Shown: positions 8,953 through 18,206 of the stretch, piece by piece
Numbering within the stretch: position 1 is the first letter of the stretch
How the letters are laid out: every line of letters starts with the position of its first letter
Assembly (NCBI GenBank): GCA_041391725.1
Contig: JAWKNL010000020.1
Span: 54,878-118,877, forward strand
Reading direction: 5' to 3'
DNA: 64,000 nt
DNA from: JAGQVA01 sp041391725
Lineage (GTDB): Bacteria; Bacteroidota; Bacteroidia; J057
Program-made: the position numbers and the translations under genes
Notes under the pieces: model-generated
What the model was told of the DNA's origin: nothing
The model's input: the letters and a program-made list of their open reading frames with translations, nothing else
Databases searched by the model: none

Positions 8953-11715
8953 CTATTTCTCCACAATAATCTTTTTTGCCACCCTGAATTCTTTTCCGGT
9001 TACCTCCATAAAGTATATACCTGAAGCGTATTTGTCCAGATTCAGTTCCATGGCAAAATTTTCACGCCCGGGGTTTTCCCGGTTTTGCCATAAGACTTTT
9101 CCCTGCAGATCCATCAGTTGCAACTGAAATGCCTGATTCGCCAGTCCTTCCAGCGAAATAGAAACCGAGTGGTTTGCAGGATTGGGGAACATGGTCAGCT
9201 GAGGGGAATACATATGATCATCCAGGCTTGCGGTAGTGATGTCGATAAAAAATGTGGTATCGGTTTCTCCACAATTGTTGCTCGCCGTCAATGTAACCTG
9301 GTACAAGCCGTTAAACTCATAGATATGCACAGGGCTCGCACTGCTGTCGCCCGATGTGCCATCGCCAAAATCCCATAGATACTGTGTGACTATCGCAGAA
9401 AGATTCTGAAAAGGTAATCTGCGCGCCGTACTGAATGTAGGTAAAATCCACTGAGGGCAGCGGATCGACAAATACCACCACGGAACGTCCCTGTGCAGCC
9501 GGAGGTTATCTGAAGCGGTTACGATATAAGTAGTTTCGGCAACAGGCTGAACCTGAATAGAACTACCATTTTGGCCATTATTCCAGCTATAGGAAATACC
9601 ACCAGCCGCATTCAGTGTGGCTGTTTCGCCTTCGCAGATGGTCTGGTCTTGTCCTGCATCGGCCACGGGGTCTGGCTGAATGGCTACCACTACACTGTCG
9701 CTGTTCTGGCATCCGTTCTGGTCGGTTACCGTAACCTGATAGCTTGTAGTCTGGGAAGGAGAGACGATAATCGCGGCAAGCGTATCGCCCGTGCTCCACA
9801 GGAAACCCACGCCACCTGAAGCCACAAGGGTAGCAGAAGCGCCATTGCAAATGGTCTGATCCGTGCCTGCACTTACTGCCGGACTGGCATATACTGTGAT
9901 AAGCTGATTGGCAAGATTGGTACAGCCATTGGCGCCGGTGACTGTGTAGTTGATCGAAAACTGACCCGCGCCTGTGGCTGCGGGGTCAAAATTCTGCCCC
10001 GAGACACCTGTGCCGCTATACACACCCCCTGCGGGCATTCCTCCGGAGAGAATTACGGGCGGGGAAAGTACACACAGTGGGTCAGGAGGAGTCAGCGATA
10101 CATCCGGAAGTGCCAGTACTTCAATGGTCTGCGTAGCGGTATCCGAACAGCCATTGGCATCGGCATAAAAATAAGTCAGCACATGAATGCCCGTATCTGC
10201 AATCGCAGGGTTAAAAGTCGCGCCGCTTACGCCTGTTCCGCCATATATGCCTCCGGCGGGAAGTCCTGTATTCAGTGTAATCGGGGTTGCATTCTTACAC
10301 AGAGCGCCAAGCGTATCAAACATTACGGAAGGAATAGTATTTACCACTACACTTACCGGAGTTGCACTCGTCACACACCCTGAAGCATCGGTCTGGAAAC
10401 TATAACTACCGGCTGCGGTTGCGGTCAGAATTGTATCCGTAGCACCGGCGATGGAGTCTCCGTTAAACAACCACTGATAGGTTGCGCCGGACAGCGTTGT
10501 ACCCTCAAGAACCACGCTGTCGCCCTGACAGAAAGAGAGCGGGCCTTGCGCGCTGATGGAGACAGACGGCGACTGGGTCGCCATGATAAACTCGCCCGGC
10601 GTATTGCCGGTCGCCAGCAACTGACTCACGGCAGTGAGGTTTTGTGTGGCGGCAATATTTGTCCATGCCGTTATGGCGTTGTTGTTGCGCCGGGCAAGGG
10701 AAAGCCCGCAGGCTCCGGCAGCAAGCGGATTTCCTGCATAATGATATCTGACGCTGAAGGTGGGATTGGTTCCTCCCACGGCAAACACGCCCCAATACCG
10801 CTGATTGTCGAGTTGTGTAGTTCCTGCCGGAGGCGTGGTGACATTCGGCGCCTGATCTATCCGGTAGATATGCATACCCGCAGGGCTTCCGGTGACTGAT
10901 TCTATACTAAGACTGTCGCCATTGGGGTGTTTGAGCCCGAAGGCGTTGGTGTTGTACTGTTGTTTGCTCTCATCACCAATGGGGGCACTGGAGGTTACCC
11001 ACGTAGGGCCATTGGTCATGGTGCCATTGATCGTAGTGCCGGCACTACCGGAGACGGTCAGGCCTGTGCCTGCATCCATCTGCCAGTAGCCTGCAAGGCC
11101 GGCAAAGTTGGGATGAGAACTGGTAACTTTTTTGCACATCCACTGGCGGAGGGTTGCCACGGGAAGGCTCTGACTCCAGATGCGTACCTCATCAATCTGG
11201 CCGTCAAACGGGCGGCTGCCTCCCGCGCTGTAGGCCAGTTCGCCGATACGCACATCGTAACTTCCCACGGCCATAGTGCCAAAGTACAGCTGTGTAGCCA
11301 CCTGTTCGCCGTTGATAAAAATACGGATGGTACTTCCGTCGTAAGTTCCTGCCACATGATACCATTTGCCGGTAGTCATAAGGGAAGCGGAAACTGCCTC
11401 ATGCCAGGCTCCGGCGGCACCGATATTAAATGAGAGCTTGCCATTTTGTCCGCAGCGGAGGGTATATCCCTGCGATCCCAGGGCCCAGCCTTCTTTGTTG
11501 ACAATGGAGTTGCTCCAGGGATTTACACCCCAGGTGTCAGCTTTGATCCACGCTTCCACAGTAATAGCAGCGGTAGGGTTCAGTGCCGCAGTATTGGGAA
11601 TATTTACATAATCGTTGACACCGTCAAAATTGACTGCATAGCCGGAGCCGGGAGGCTGGGCAAAGGTGCAAAGGCATAGAAGAGTAAGTAAAATAAGGGG
11701 TAAAGCAGGTTTCAT
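8953..11715 (-). CDS. LamG-domain T9SS surface protein with PKD/Ig-like repeats
   Basis: The 920-residue product has a signal peptide (cleavage near CTFAQ), a LamG/concanavalin-like domain (residues about 25-220: GVNDYVNIPN, VEAWIKAD, GTYDGSTIRIFINGE, DEVRIWSQSL), several Ig-like/SprB-type repeats rich in DTGIHVLTY and GASATL motifs, a PKD domain (LWDFGDGTSGD) and a type A T9SS sorting domain (LTMFPNPANHS to the C-terminus). A stretch of about 33 residues before the PKD domain is out of frame: other frames give the expected SGCTGT and VVVFVDPLPSVDFTY sequence, so three small indels cancel out between 9409 and 9507. It is the last gene of a leftward unit, 12 bases behind the deacetylase gene. 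Confidence 0.85.
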   Translation of the reverse strand: MKPALPLILLTLLCLCTFAQPPGSGYAVNFDGVNDYVNIPNTAALNPTAAITVEAWIKADTWGVNPWSNSIVNKEGWALGSQGYTLRCGQNGKLSFNIGAAGAWHEAVSASLMTTGKWYHVAGTYDGSTIRIFINGEQVATQLYFGTMAVGSYDVRIGELAYSAGGSRPFDGQIDEVRIWSQSLPVATLRQWMCKKVTSSHPNFAGLAGYWQMDAGTGLTVSGSAGTTINGTMTNGPTWVTSSAPIGDESKQQYNTNAFGLKHPNGDSLSIESVTGSPAGMHIYRIDQAPNVTTPPAGTTQLDNQRYWGVFAVGGTNPTFSVRYHYAGNPLAAGACGLSLARRNNNAITAWTNIAATQNLTAVSQLLATGNTPGEFIMATQSPSVSISAQGPLSFCQGDSVVLEGTTLSGATYQWLFNGDSIAGATDTILTATAAGSYSFQTDASGCVTSATPVSVVVNTIPSVMFDTLGALCKNATPITLNTGLPAGGIYGGTGVSGATFNPAIADTGIHVLTYFYADANGCSDTATQTIEVLALPDVSLTPPDPLCVLSPPVILSGGMPAGGVYSGTGVSGQNFDPAATGAGQFSINYTVTGANGCTNLANQLITVYASPAVSAGTDQTICNGASATLVASGGVGFLWSTGDTLAAIIVSPSQTTSYQVTVTDQNGCQNSDSVVVAIQPDPVADAGQDQTICEGETATLNAAGGISYSWNNGQNGSSIQVQPVAETTYIVTASDNLRLHRDVPWWYLSIRCPQWILPTFSTARRLPFQNLSAIVTQYLWDFGDGTSGDSSASPVHIYEFNGLYQVTLTASNNCGETDTTFFIDITTASLDDHMYSPQLTMFPNPANHSVSISLEGLANQAFQLQLMDLQGKVLWQNRENPGRENFAMELNLDKYASGIYFMEVTGKEFRVAKKIIVEK

Positions 11716-11727
11716 AGAATGGAATGG

Positions 11728-12615
11728 TTAGAAGCCGGGAAATAGTTGTTTGAGCTCTGCGGGGGTGGGTTGTCTTCCGTACTGGCAAAGTTCGAAGGCT
11801 TCGGCATATTTGATCTTGCGGCCTTTTTCTTCGCCATATAATTGTATCAGTTTTTCGCGATAGGTATTGGCAATGCCTTCGTCGCGTTTTTTTACCAGGT
11901 CAAGGAGATAGGCTTTTCGCGCCTCGTCCCCTTCGGGAACGTCGGGGCGTGTGCTCGCCTGCCACGAGTGTGCGTCGCCAAACTGCGACGGCATAGCCGA
12001 AACACAGTCCCATTTTTGCTGCGCAGCCGCATCTATTCCGACCACAATCGCCGGATCAAACGGGTAGGGGCGCTGAAATCCGTCAGAATAAAAAAGGAAT
12101 ACAGGATTTCTTTTTACCGGTGGCGTGTCCGGCACAAAAAATGGCGCAACCACCACTACGGCCGCATCCTGAATCAATTCGCCCGTATAACGGTGGTCGG
12201 GATGATAGTCGTAGGGGCGGTGGCACATGACAATATCGGCCTGCCATTCGCGTATGAGGCGGGCTACGGTCTTGCGGTTTTCGAGCGTAGGCATCAGTTC
12301 GCCGTCGTGAATATCCAGCACTTCGGTTTCAATGCCCAGAAGGCGGGCGCACTCCATCACTTCGGCTTTTCTGCGGATGGCCAGTGGCCCCCCGGCCATT
12401 TCAAAATGGCCTACGTCGCCGTTGGTCATGGCTACAAATTTGACTTTGTGCCCCTGCGCCGCCCACATGGCGGCGACGCCGCTGGCTTTGAGCTCGGCAT
12501 CGTCGGGGTGTGCACCAAAACAGATAATCCGCAGCGGTTTTTCAGGCACAGGCTTTTGTCCGAAGAGAGTCAGGGTTGCTGATAAAAGCAGAAGCAGAGG
12601 TAACAGTTTTTTCAT
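11728..12615 (-). CDS. Exported PIG-L family deacetylase (LmbE-like)
   Basis: A 295-residue protein with a signal peptide (to about LFGQ, residue 20) and the zinc-binding motif AHPDDAE (residues 35-41), with the third ligand in HPDH (138-141). These are the hallmarks of the PIG-L/LmbE superfamily, which removes N-acetyl groups from GlcNAc-containing substrates such as GlcNAc-inositol or glycan fragments. Because it is exported, the substrate is expected to be extracytoplasmic, perhaps a glycan. It lies 10 bases behind the propeller lipoprotein gene and 12 bases before the LamG gene, so the three are probably co-transcribed. The substrate cannot be read from the sequence. Confidence 0.88.
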   Translation of the reverse strand: MKKLLPLLLLLSATLTLFGQKPVPEKPLRIICFGAHPDDAELKASGVAAMWAAQGHKVKFVAMTNGDVGHFEMAGGPLAIRRKAEVMECARLLGIETEVLDIHDGELMPTLENRKTVARLIREWQADIVMCHRPYDYHPDHRYTGELIQDAAVVVVAPFFVPDTPPVKRNPVFLFYSDGFQRPYPFDPAIVVGIDAAAQQKWDCVSAMPSQFGDAHSWQASTRPDVPEGDEARKAYLLDLVKKRDEGIANTYREKLIQLYGEEKGRKIKYAEAFELCQYGRQPTPAELKQLFPGF

Positions 12616-12625
12616 ATTCAGGGGG

Positions 12626-13771
12626 TTATCGGGTAGTTATATAGCCTCGCCCAAACTGATCTCCTGCCTGGAACGGGCGGCCATTGAGAAAGTCAATTTC
12701 GACTACTTTTTCGCTTTGCACCATTCGCCCCTCCTCATCACTCAGCGCGGCGATAATCTTGTGAGTACTGACATCAAATACTTCACCGGTGGATAACCAC
12801 GCAAGTTTTCCGTCAATGCTGAAAGTAACCCATCCGGGTTGTTCGCGAAGGGCCGCACTGCCTGTCTGCCGGGGTGGCATCACGGTCGCATCAAAAAAAT
12901 GAACCTGGCTGTTGGCTCCGTCCACTACCCACAGTTCTTTTTCATCGGGCGTAAGGCCGATGCCGTGGCTGGGACATCCGTGGCGTTTGACAGGGCCTTT
13001 TTCAAATCCTTCCACCTCCACCCGATGGATCATTTTCCCGGTCACCATATCTCCGACCTCAAATCCGAGCAGTTCGTTGACATTTACAAAACAAAGGGTC
13101 TGGCTGCCATTGACGGTAAATGGGCGAATGGAATGGCTGAAAGGGCCAATCGTTCGCTCTGCGGTATGGTTTTGGGTCTCGGCGACCGTCAGATAAGGGC
13201 TGCCCAGTCCGGCGAGATAAACATATTTCCCGTCAATACCATAGACGGTATTGTGTGCCCGGCTGTCGGGGACTATTTCTGATACAATTTCCCCGTCTTC
13301 CCCCTTCACCACATACCAGCGATCCTTTTCAAAGGACGGGAGGTAGATGATTTTTCCATCGGGAGAAATGGACATGCGGTCGCAGCCTTCGGGGTATTCT
13401 TTTTGCCAGAGCACCTTGTCGGTATTGATGTCGATGCAAATCAGGTGGCGAATGGTGGTAACATACAGGCGACCGGTACCAGCGTGGGCGCAGACGCCCT
13501 TGATGTTGAGCGGTTCGCCTTTTTCGTTTAATCCGTACCCATCCAGAGAAATTCGCCTGACAAACTTATGCCCCTGATCGATGTCATAGACAAGCACTCC
13601 GTGCCCGCCAAATTCGAGATAGTTGCGAATGCCGGGGGAGGCCACATACAAAAAATGCTGAATATGATCTGCCTGGGGAACGGACTGGCAACCTGTCAGG
13701 AGATTAATCCCTGTGAGGATCAGTAAGATACCTGCAAGGTACCGGATTGAGGTGGTAAAGGCGTAATACAT
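12626..13771 (-). CDS. YncE-like beta-propeller lipoprotein
   Basis: The 381-residue product has a lipoprotein signal peptide with lipobox LLTGC (Cys28). The mature part is built of repeated four-strand blades with patterns such as LYVTTIRHLICIDI, MSISPDGKIIYLP, VYGIDGKYVYLAG, IGLTPDEKELWVVD and VTFSIDGKLAWLS, as in YVTN/YncE seven-bladed propellers. Such proteins bind ligands or partner proteins at the envelope; a catalytic role is not indicated. It is the first gene of the propeller, deacetylase and LamG unit. Confidence 0.8.
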   Translation of the reverse strand: MYYAFTTSIRYLAGILLILTGINLLTGCQSVPQADHIQHFLYVASPGIRNYLEFGGHGVLVYDIDQGHKFVRRISLDGYGLNEKGEPLNIKGVCAHAGTGRLYVTTIRHLICIDINTDKVLWQKEYPEGCDRMSISPDGKIIYLPSFEKDRWYVVKGEDGEIVSEIVPDSRAHNTVYGIDGKYVYLAGLGSPYLTVAETQNHTAERTIGPFSHSIRPFTVNGSQTLCFVNVNELLGFEVGDMVTGKMIHRVEVEGFEKGPVKRHGCPSHGIGLTPDEKELWVVDGANSQVHFFDATVMPPRQTGSAALREQPGWVTFSIDGKLAWLSTGEVFDVSTHKIIAALSDEEGRMVQSEKVVEIDFLNGRPFQAGDQFGRGYITTR

Positions 13772-13869
13772 GATACAGAGGATAAAGGATATTCCAAAGT
13801 AGTAAAATAATCTGAAACATGTATGAGCGCCTTCGCGCAGGAGGGAAATATATTGGGATGGAGGAATGA

Positions 13870-15738
13870 TCAGGAGGGTTGATCAAACAGAGAAGGAGTT
13901 CTTTCAAAATTTTTGTTAACAATAAACCGGGGAGATTTTCCATCAGCCCTGGTAATAAACCCTTTTTTCTCCAGTGAGTTTACGATCGTGCGTACTTTGC
14001 GCGAGAAGGTATCATATTCACGGAGATTGCGCACTACTTTATGTTCACGGGTATAGAGGAAAATATCTACTGCCTTTGCGCTGATTGCACTCTGTTGGCT
14101 GTATTCATTGTGCAGATAGATGGTTTGGAGCACGTTTTTATATTCAGGCTTCAACAAATCAAAACTATTGCCAAACAAAGAACGGAGCGCCGGATAAAAG
14201 TCATCCTGCGTGAGGATCGGATTTACTACTAAAAGGGAGTATATAGATTGATCTTCATGTCCCGGAACCCGGGAAATCAGCCCGTATTTTTCAAGTTTAC
14301 TGATAACATCAAAGTGATTGTTATCTGGTGTGAGCAGGATCGTATAGCGTTCATTATTGTTGTGTTGTTCTGATTTGTAAAAATAGGTGAGAACGGTTTC
14401 CTCTTCCTCACTTAACCCTCTTCCCCCTGTCTGGCGATAAATCCAGCCGGAGAAGCTGGTAAGCCAGAGCCGGGCGTCATCGTCCAGCACTTTTCCTTTC
14501 GGGACATATAAACTGATATCATTTTTATTCTGGAAAAGAAAATAGGGAACATCGATTTGGTTGTCAAGGCATGCATTTATCAGAGACGCCATTCCTAATC
14601 CTCGGCCTTCCCACCGATCATATACCTTTAGTATATCTGCGAGATTGGGGTTTCTGGGTTTAGGATTTGGGATAATCCGGCGAATTCTAGCCGGTTTTTC
14701 AAGGATAAGTTTTTGATCCTCTCTGAAACTTCCCGGATTGCTCACCCGAATCCATGTGTCAGGTTTAATAATGATATTGGAAAACTTATCCGAAGAATAA
14801 TCCCTGTGCGCCAACGCGTTGTTCACAATCTCCCTGATTAGTTTTTCCGGATACTCGGGCCGGCTCGTACCCCCTCCTTCGTATCCGACTCCTACGGCAA
14901 TATTTTTAAATACAAACCCTACCGTGCTTTCCATCAGTGGAATAATATTGTCTTTCAGCACCTGTTTGTTCTGAGCAATCTGGTGCGCGGAATCTACATA
15001 ACAGTCCACCTGACAGCGTCCCCCCACCCAATCGTATGGGTGATTACCACAAAGAAGGATACCCAGCAGTGTAGGGGTTTCATTCCGGACAAAATTTTTA
15101 CGGGTCAGAAATGGAAGTGCTGATGGAATATCTGCCTTCAGGCTTTCTACTTTGACTTCGCGATTCAGCCTGATAATGTAGTCATTGAGCCGGTCTATGT
15201 CCAGCGTCTCAAGTGAAGCACCTTCAACAAGATTTAGTTCCCTCGCATTTTTGAGTTCTTCTTTCTGCTCTTCCTTGCGGGCAATTTTTGAAGAATCGAT
15301 TTTATGATCACCTGTTATTTTGCGCTCATATGCTACTCCTTTATAAAAAGCATATTTCGTATCCTCGGGGAGTTTTTCAACATAAACAAGGCATATACGC
15401 TTATCCATGAATTCCCTGATTTCAGTCGCAGGAAAGTTTTGCTCAAGCGAGAGTCCTATTCCTTCTTTATCAGTAAATTTTTGGGGTAATTCCTTTAATT
15501 TATCCTCATTGCCTGCATTATATCCTGAAAGCAGGTATCGTTTACCTTTTTCTCTTATACCTACGATAATAATTCCCCCCTCCGTATTCAAAAAGGCGCA
15601 TACTGACTTATACAATTCAGTCCAGTCGTCAGAAGACGACAAATCTTTAATCTCTATTTTATCGGCCTCCAGTTCGCTGTATGTACCGGCGACAATATGG
15701 GATTCGAGTTGCTGTAAGATCCGGTCTATATAGGCCAT
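13870..15738 (-). CDS. AlbA_2/Schlafen-type ATP-binding regulator
   Basis: The product of about 622 residues starts with an AlbA_2 (divergent AAA-4/Schlafen-like) domain (ESHIVAGTYSELEADKIEIK, then SVCAFLNTEGGIIIVGI), continues with a GHKL-type ATP-binding module (IREIVNNALAHRDYS, WIRVSNPGSFRED, GRGLGMASLINAC) and ends with two winged-helix segments (LSEEEETVLTYF, VRTIVNSLEKKGFITR). This architecture is widespread in Bacteroidota and is annotated as a putative transcriptional regulator or ATP-dependent helicase-like protein; some relatives sit in defence islands. The ATG at 15738 is used rather than a TTG two codons upstream. No clear partner gene lies next to it. Confidence 0.82.
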   Translation of the reverse strand: MAYIDRILQQLESHIVAGTYSELEADKIEIKDLSSSDDWTELYKSVCAFLNTEGGIIIVGIREKGKRYLLSGYNAGNEDKLKELPQKFTDKEGIGLSLEQNFPATEIREFMDKRICLVYVEKLPEDTKYAFYKGVAYERKITGDHKIDSSKIARKEEQKEELKNARELNLVEGASLETLDIDRLNDYIIRLNREVKVESLKADIPSALPFLTRKNFVRNETPTLLGILLCGNHPYDWVGGRCQVDCYVDSAHQIAQNKQVLKDNIIPLMESTVGFVFKNIAVGVGYEGGGTSRPEYPEKLIREIVNNALAHRDYSSDKFSNIIIKPDTWIRVSNPGSFREDQKLILEKPARIRRIIPNPKPRNPNLADILKVYDRWEGRGLGMASLINACLDNQIDVPYFLFQNKNDISLYVPKGKVLDDDARLWLTSFSGWIYRQTGGRGLSEEEETVLTYFYKSEQHNNNERYTILLTPDNNHFDVISKLEKYGLISRVPGHEDQSIYSLLVVNPILTQDDFYPALRSLFGNSFDLLKPEYKNVLQTIYLHNEYSQQSAISAKAVDIFLYTREHKVVRNLREYDTFSRKVRTIVNSLEKKGFITRADGKSPRFIVNKNFERTPSLFDQPS

Positions 15739-15811
15739 TACCAATAATTACCTTTATCCTGCTAAAATACAGGTTTTTACGGACAGTCGGTAATCAGATT
15801 TTACGCCTCTC

Positions 15812-16366
15812 CTAAAAAGAAACCGGAACCTCCACCATGGTCTGATCCCATACCATTACCATTGCTGCCTTACCTGTGCCAATGAGCTTAAACTGGATAG
15901 TAAAGTTTTCTACTGCCTGATCTGTTTTCCCGGCGGGAACCTTCACCCGGAATACATCGTGTTCCTGCTCATAACTGTAGGCACCCCAGTAATCAATATC
16001 TTTGCTCAGGATAATTTCCCACTCGTTTTCTCCGGGAATGGTAAAAAGGGAATAAACTCCGGGTTTTAATTTTTTATCGCCCAAATATACAGTTTGATAA
16101 ACCTTGATTTCCGTGGCTTCATTGGCTCCGGTACGCCATACTTTTCCATAAGGAACCAACTGACCAAATACTACCCTTCCGTTTTTGGCCGGGCGGCTAT
16201 AGGTTACTTTGACAATGGCTTTTTCTCCGGCTTTGCGGTCATGGGCAAAATTGTCAGGGAAATATGCAATATCAAGCGGGCTTTTATCGAGTCCGCGGAA
16301 GGATTGTCCAATAGCTGCGGGTAATACAAACCCGAGAATCATCAGAAGGAAGATAAGATTTTTCAT
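15812..16366 (-). CDS. DUF2911 protein, secreted
   Basis: A 184-residue protein with a signal peptide (cleavage near AIGQ). It has the DUF2911 signature: VTYSRPAKNGRVVFG, VPYGKVWRTGANEAT, KLKPGVYSLFTIPGENEWEIILSK split over two strands, and WGAYSYEQEHDVFRV. DUF2911 proteins are common in Bacteroidota and have no assigned activity. It lies 40 bases behind the GH53 gene and may be the last gene of that operon. A second DUF2911 domain, fused to TPRs, is encoded at 29638-30795. Confidence 0.85.
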   Translation of the reverse strand: MKNLIFLLMILGFVLPAAIGQSFRGLDKSPLDIAYFPDNFAHDRKAGEKAIVKVTYSRPAKNGRVVFGQLVPYGKVWRTGANEATEIKVYQTVYLGDKKLKPGVYSLFTIPGENEWEIILSKDIDYWGAYSYEQEHDVFRVKVPAGKTDQAVENFTIQFKLIGTGKAAMVMVWDQTMVEVPVSF

Positions 16367-16406
16367 AGGAGCGGGTGTTTAGGAGAAAGTAAGTGGTTGA
16401 ATATGG

Positions 16407-18185
16407 TTATTTCTGTAGATGCAATTTTCGCGTGGCAGTTGTTTTCCCATCCGAAATCTGTAACAGATACAAACCTTCAGGAAGACCGGCGACATCCAGT
16501 TTTAACGGTGCCGGAGCCAGATCGCTTTTTGCGAATATATGGGTTTTGACAGTTCTGCCCCGCATATCCGTAAGCGTAAGGCGGAGAAACATGGGCGAAA
16601 ATCCCGCTTTCAGCGAAAGGTATATTGAGCCGGTAGCCGGATTGGGGTAAAGGGAAATCTGCTGCGCAAACAGGTCGTCTTGTATTCCCGCAGTAAAGGT
16701 CTCGCAACTCTCCCACTTCACTGCAAATGTCGTATCGTAGCCGGGAATCACATATCCTCTGTCGCTGTTCCACCAGGTTGCGCAGGCGGAGGGCACCGTT
16801 TCCCGATAGTCGAGATAATTGGTCCAGGTGCCGGTTGTCAGATAATAATATGCTCCCGAGCTTCCCGCCGGTATTTGTGTCGAATATTTATACAGGCTTC
16901 CCGAATCATGGGTCATAGGCAGGATCTGCCAGTTTGTGCCGGCAGCAGAACCCGTAAAAGTACCGGTAATAAAGACGCCATTGGATACATCTTCTCCCGC
17001 CATATCCACCATAAAGGTTACGGTAGGGGTGGTGAGATTTTGGTAGAATAAGGATTCTGCCCATCTTCCACCGCCATTGCTTATAAAGTTGTAAGTACCG
17101 GGTTCGAAAAAGGCTACATGATCGTGGGCTGATCCCTGTCCCCAGGGGGTAGTACACGGTGTCGAGACCCATGCGGGTTCCCAGAAAATCACGCCGTTCC
17201 CGCCTGAGGTCATCACTTCCCGGGTTAGTGTTACCATATAAGCGAGCTGGTTTTCGGAGGAAAGAGGATAAGCCGGATCTGCCGCAGTGATAATGTTGGG
17301 CATGGCGTCGTAATTCTGATTTGTCCAGGGATAGGCTGTTTCCAGTACTACCACTTCATAACCGGGAAAACTCGTCACCAGGTCTTCCACAAACGTGCCC
17401 ATCTGCGATATGCTGCCCCCGTGCCAGGCGTAATAATAGGAAAATCCCATAATGTCGAAATCGGTTACGCCCAGGGTAATGAGGTTCTGGAAAAACCATT
17501 TGGTATTGATCCCCGAAAAATGCGCGGCGATTTTGGGATCAATGGATGCTGTGTCTCCCACTGCCCGGATCGCCTGAATGGCGGCATTGTACAACTGCGC
17601 GTCGCGACTCCAGTCACTGCCCACACTCCCTCCTGCAACATAGTTATTGTCTATGGTGGTATGCCGCAGGATGCCTCCGTTGTTTTCATTACCTACGGTT
17701 ACGATTTCGGGCATAAGGTCTTCCTTTGCCAGGTCGCCGAGTACTTTTGCTGTGTAGTTGTAAACCGAGTCCTTCAGGGCAGTAAGATTATACGCCACCG
17801 GAAGCCATCGGGCCGGGATCAGTTGTCTGCCGGGATCAGCCCAAAAGTCAGAGTAATGAAAGTCCAGAATGACCTGCATCCCCGCGGCCTTCGCCCGGGA
17901 AATGGTTTCTTTTACATCAGCATAATCGCTGTAGCGCGTACCCGCACCCACAGGTTGTACCAGTGTGTCCTGCCAGGCAGGCTCAACCCACAGGCGCACA
18001 CGCACAAGGTTCGTTCCATGATCTGCGAATATCTGATACACATCTTTGGGGATGCCGTCTTCTTTAAAAACCGCCCCGCAATCTTCCATCTGATTGACGT
18101 AGGAGAGGTCGTTGCCAAAATAAAAGTTCTGCCCCGATACGGAGAAATGAAAAAAAACAATCAGAAGCGCGATATGTGGTTTCAT
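16407..18185 (-). CDS. GH53 arabinogalactan endo-beta-1,4-galactanase with T9SS sorting domain
   Basis: The 592-residue product has a signal peptide and a GH53 catalytic domain (residues about 20-390). The acid/base is Glu167 in VTVGNENNGG and the nucleophile Glu282 in VVVLETAYPW; conserved LRVRLWV-like and LDFHYSDFWADPG segments are present (here LVRVRLWVEPA). GH53 enzymes cut beta-1,4-galactan side chains of type I arabinogalactan and pectin. A domain that may bind starch-like or other glycans follows (TVTFMVDMAGEDVSNGVFI), and a type A T9SS signal ends the protein (ISLYPNPATGS). It is secreted or surface-bound and lies 21 bases behind the esterase gene in a leftward operon. Confidence 0.9.
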   Translation of the reverse strand: MKPHIALLIVFFHFSVSGQNFYFGNDLSYVNQMEDCGAVFKEDGIPKDVYQIFADHGTNLVRVRLWVEPAWQDTLVQPVGAGTRYSDYADVKETISRAKAAGMQVILDFHYSDFWADPGRQLIPARWLPVAYNLTALKDSVYNYTAKVLGDLAKEDLMPEIVTVGNENNGGILRHTTIDNNYVAGGSVGSDWSRDAQLYNAAIQAIRAVGDTASIDPKIAAHFSGINTKWFFQNLITLGVTDFDIMGFSYYYAWHGGSISQMGTFVEDLVTSFPGYEVVVLETAYPWTNQNYDAMPNIITAADPAYPLSSENQLAYMVTLTREVMTSGGNGVIFWEPAWVSTPCTTPWGQGSAHDHVAFFEPGTYNFISNGGGRWAESLFYQNLTTPTVTFMVDMAGEDVSNGVFITGTFTGSAAGTNWQILPMTHDSGSLYKYSTQIPAGSSGAYYYLTTGTWTNYLDYRETVPSACATWWNSDRGYVIPGYDTTFAVKWESCETFTAGIQDDLFAQQISLYPNPATGSIYLSLKAGFSPMFLRLTLTDMRGRTVKTHIFAKSDLAPAPLKLDVAGLPEGLYLLQISDGKTTATRKLHLQK

Positions 18186-18206
18186 CGTGGCAAATAATGT
18201 TTCGGG

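Noticed and set aside
11842..12582. Long open frame on the + strand opposite the PIG-L gene
   Set aside because: The minus strand carries clear HPDDAE and HPDH motifs; the opposite frame has no domain and arises from codon bias.
15304..15489. Small hydrophobic frame opposite the AlbA_2 gene
   Set aside because: It lies wholly within the AlbA_2 domain coding sequence and has no start context.
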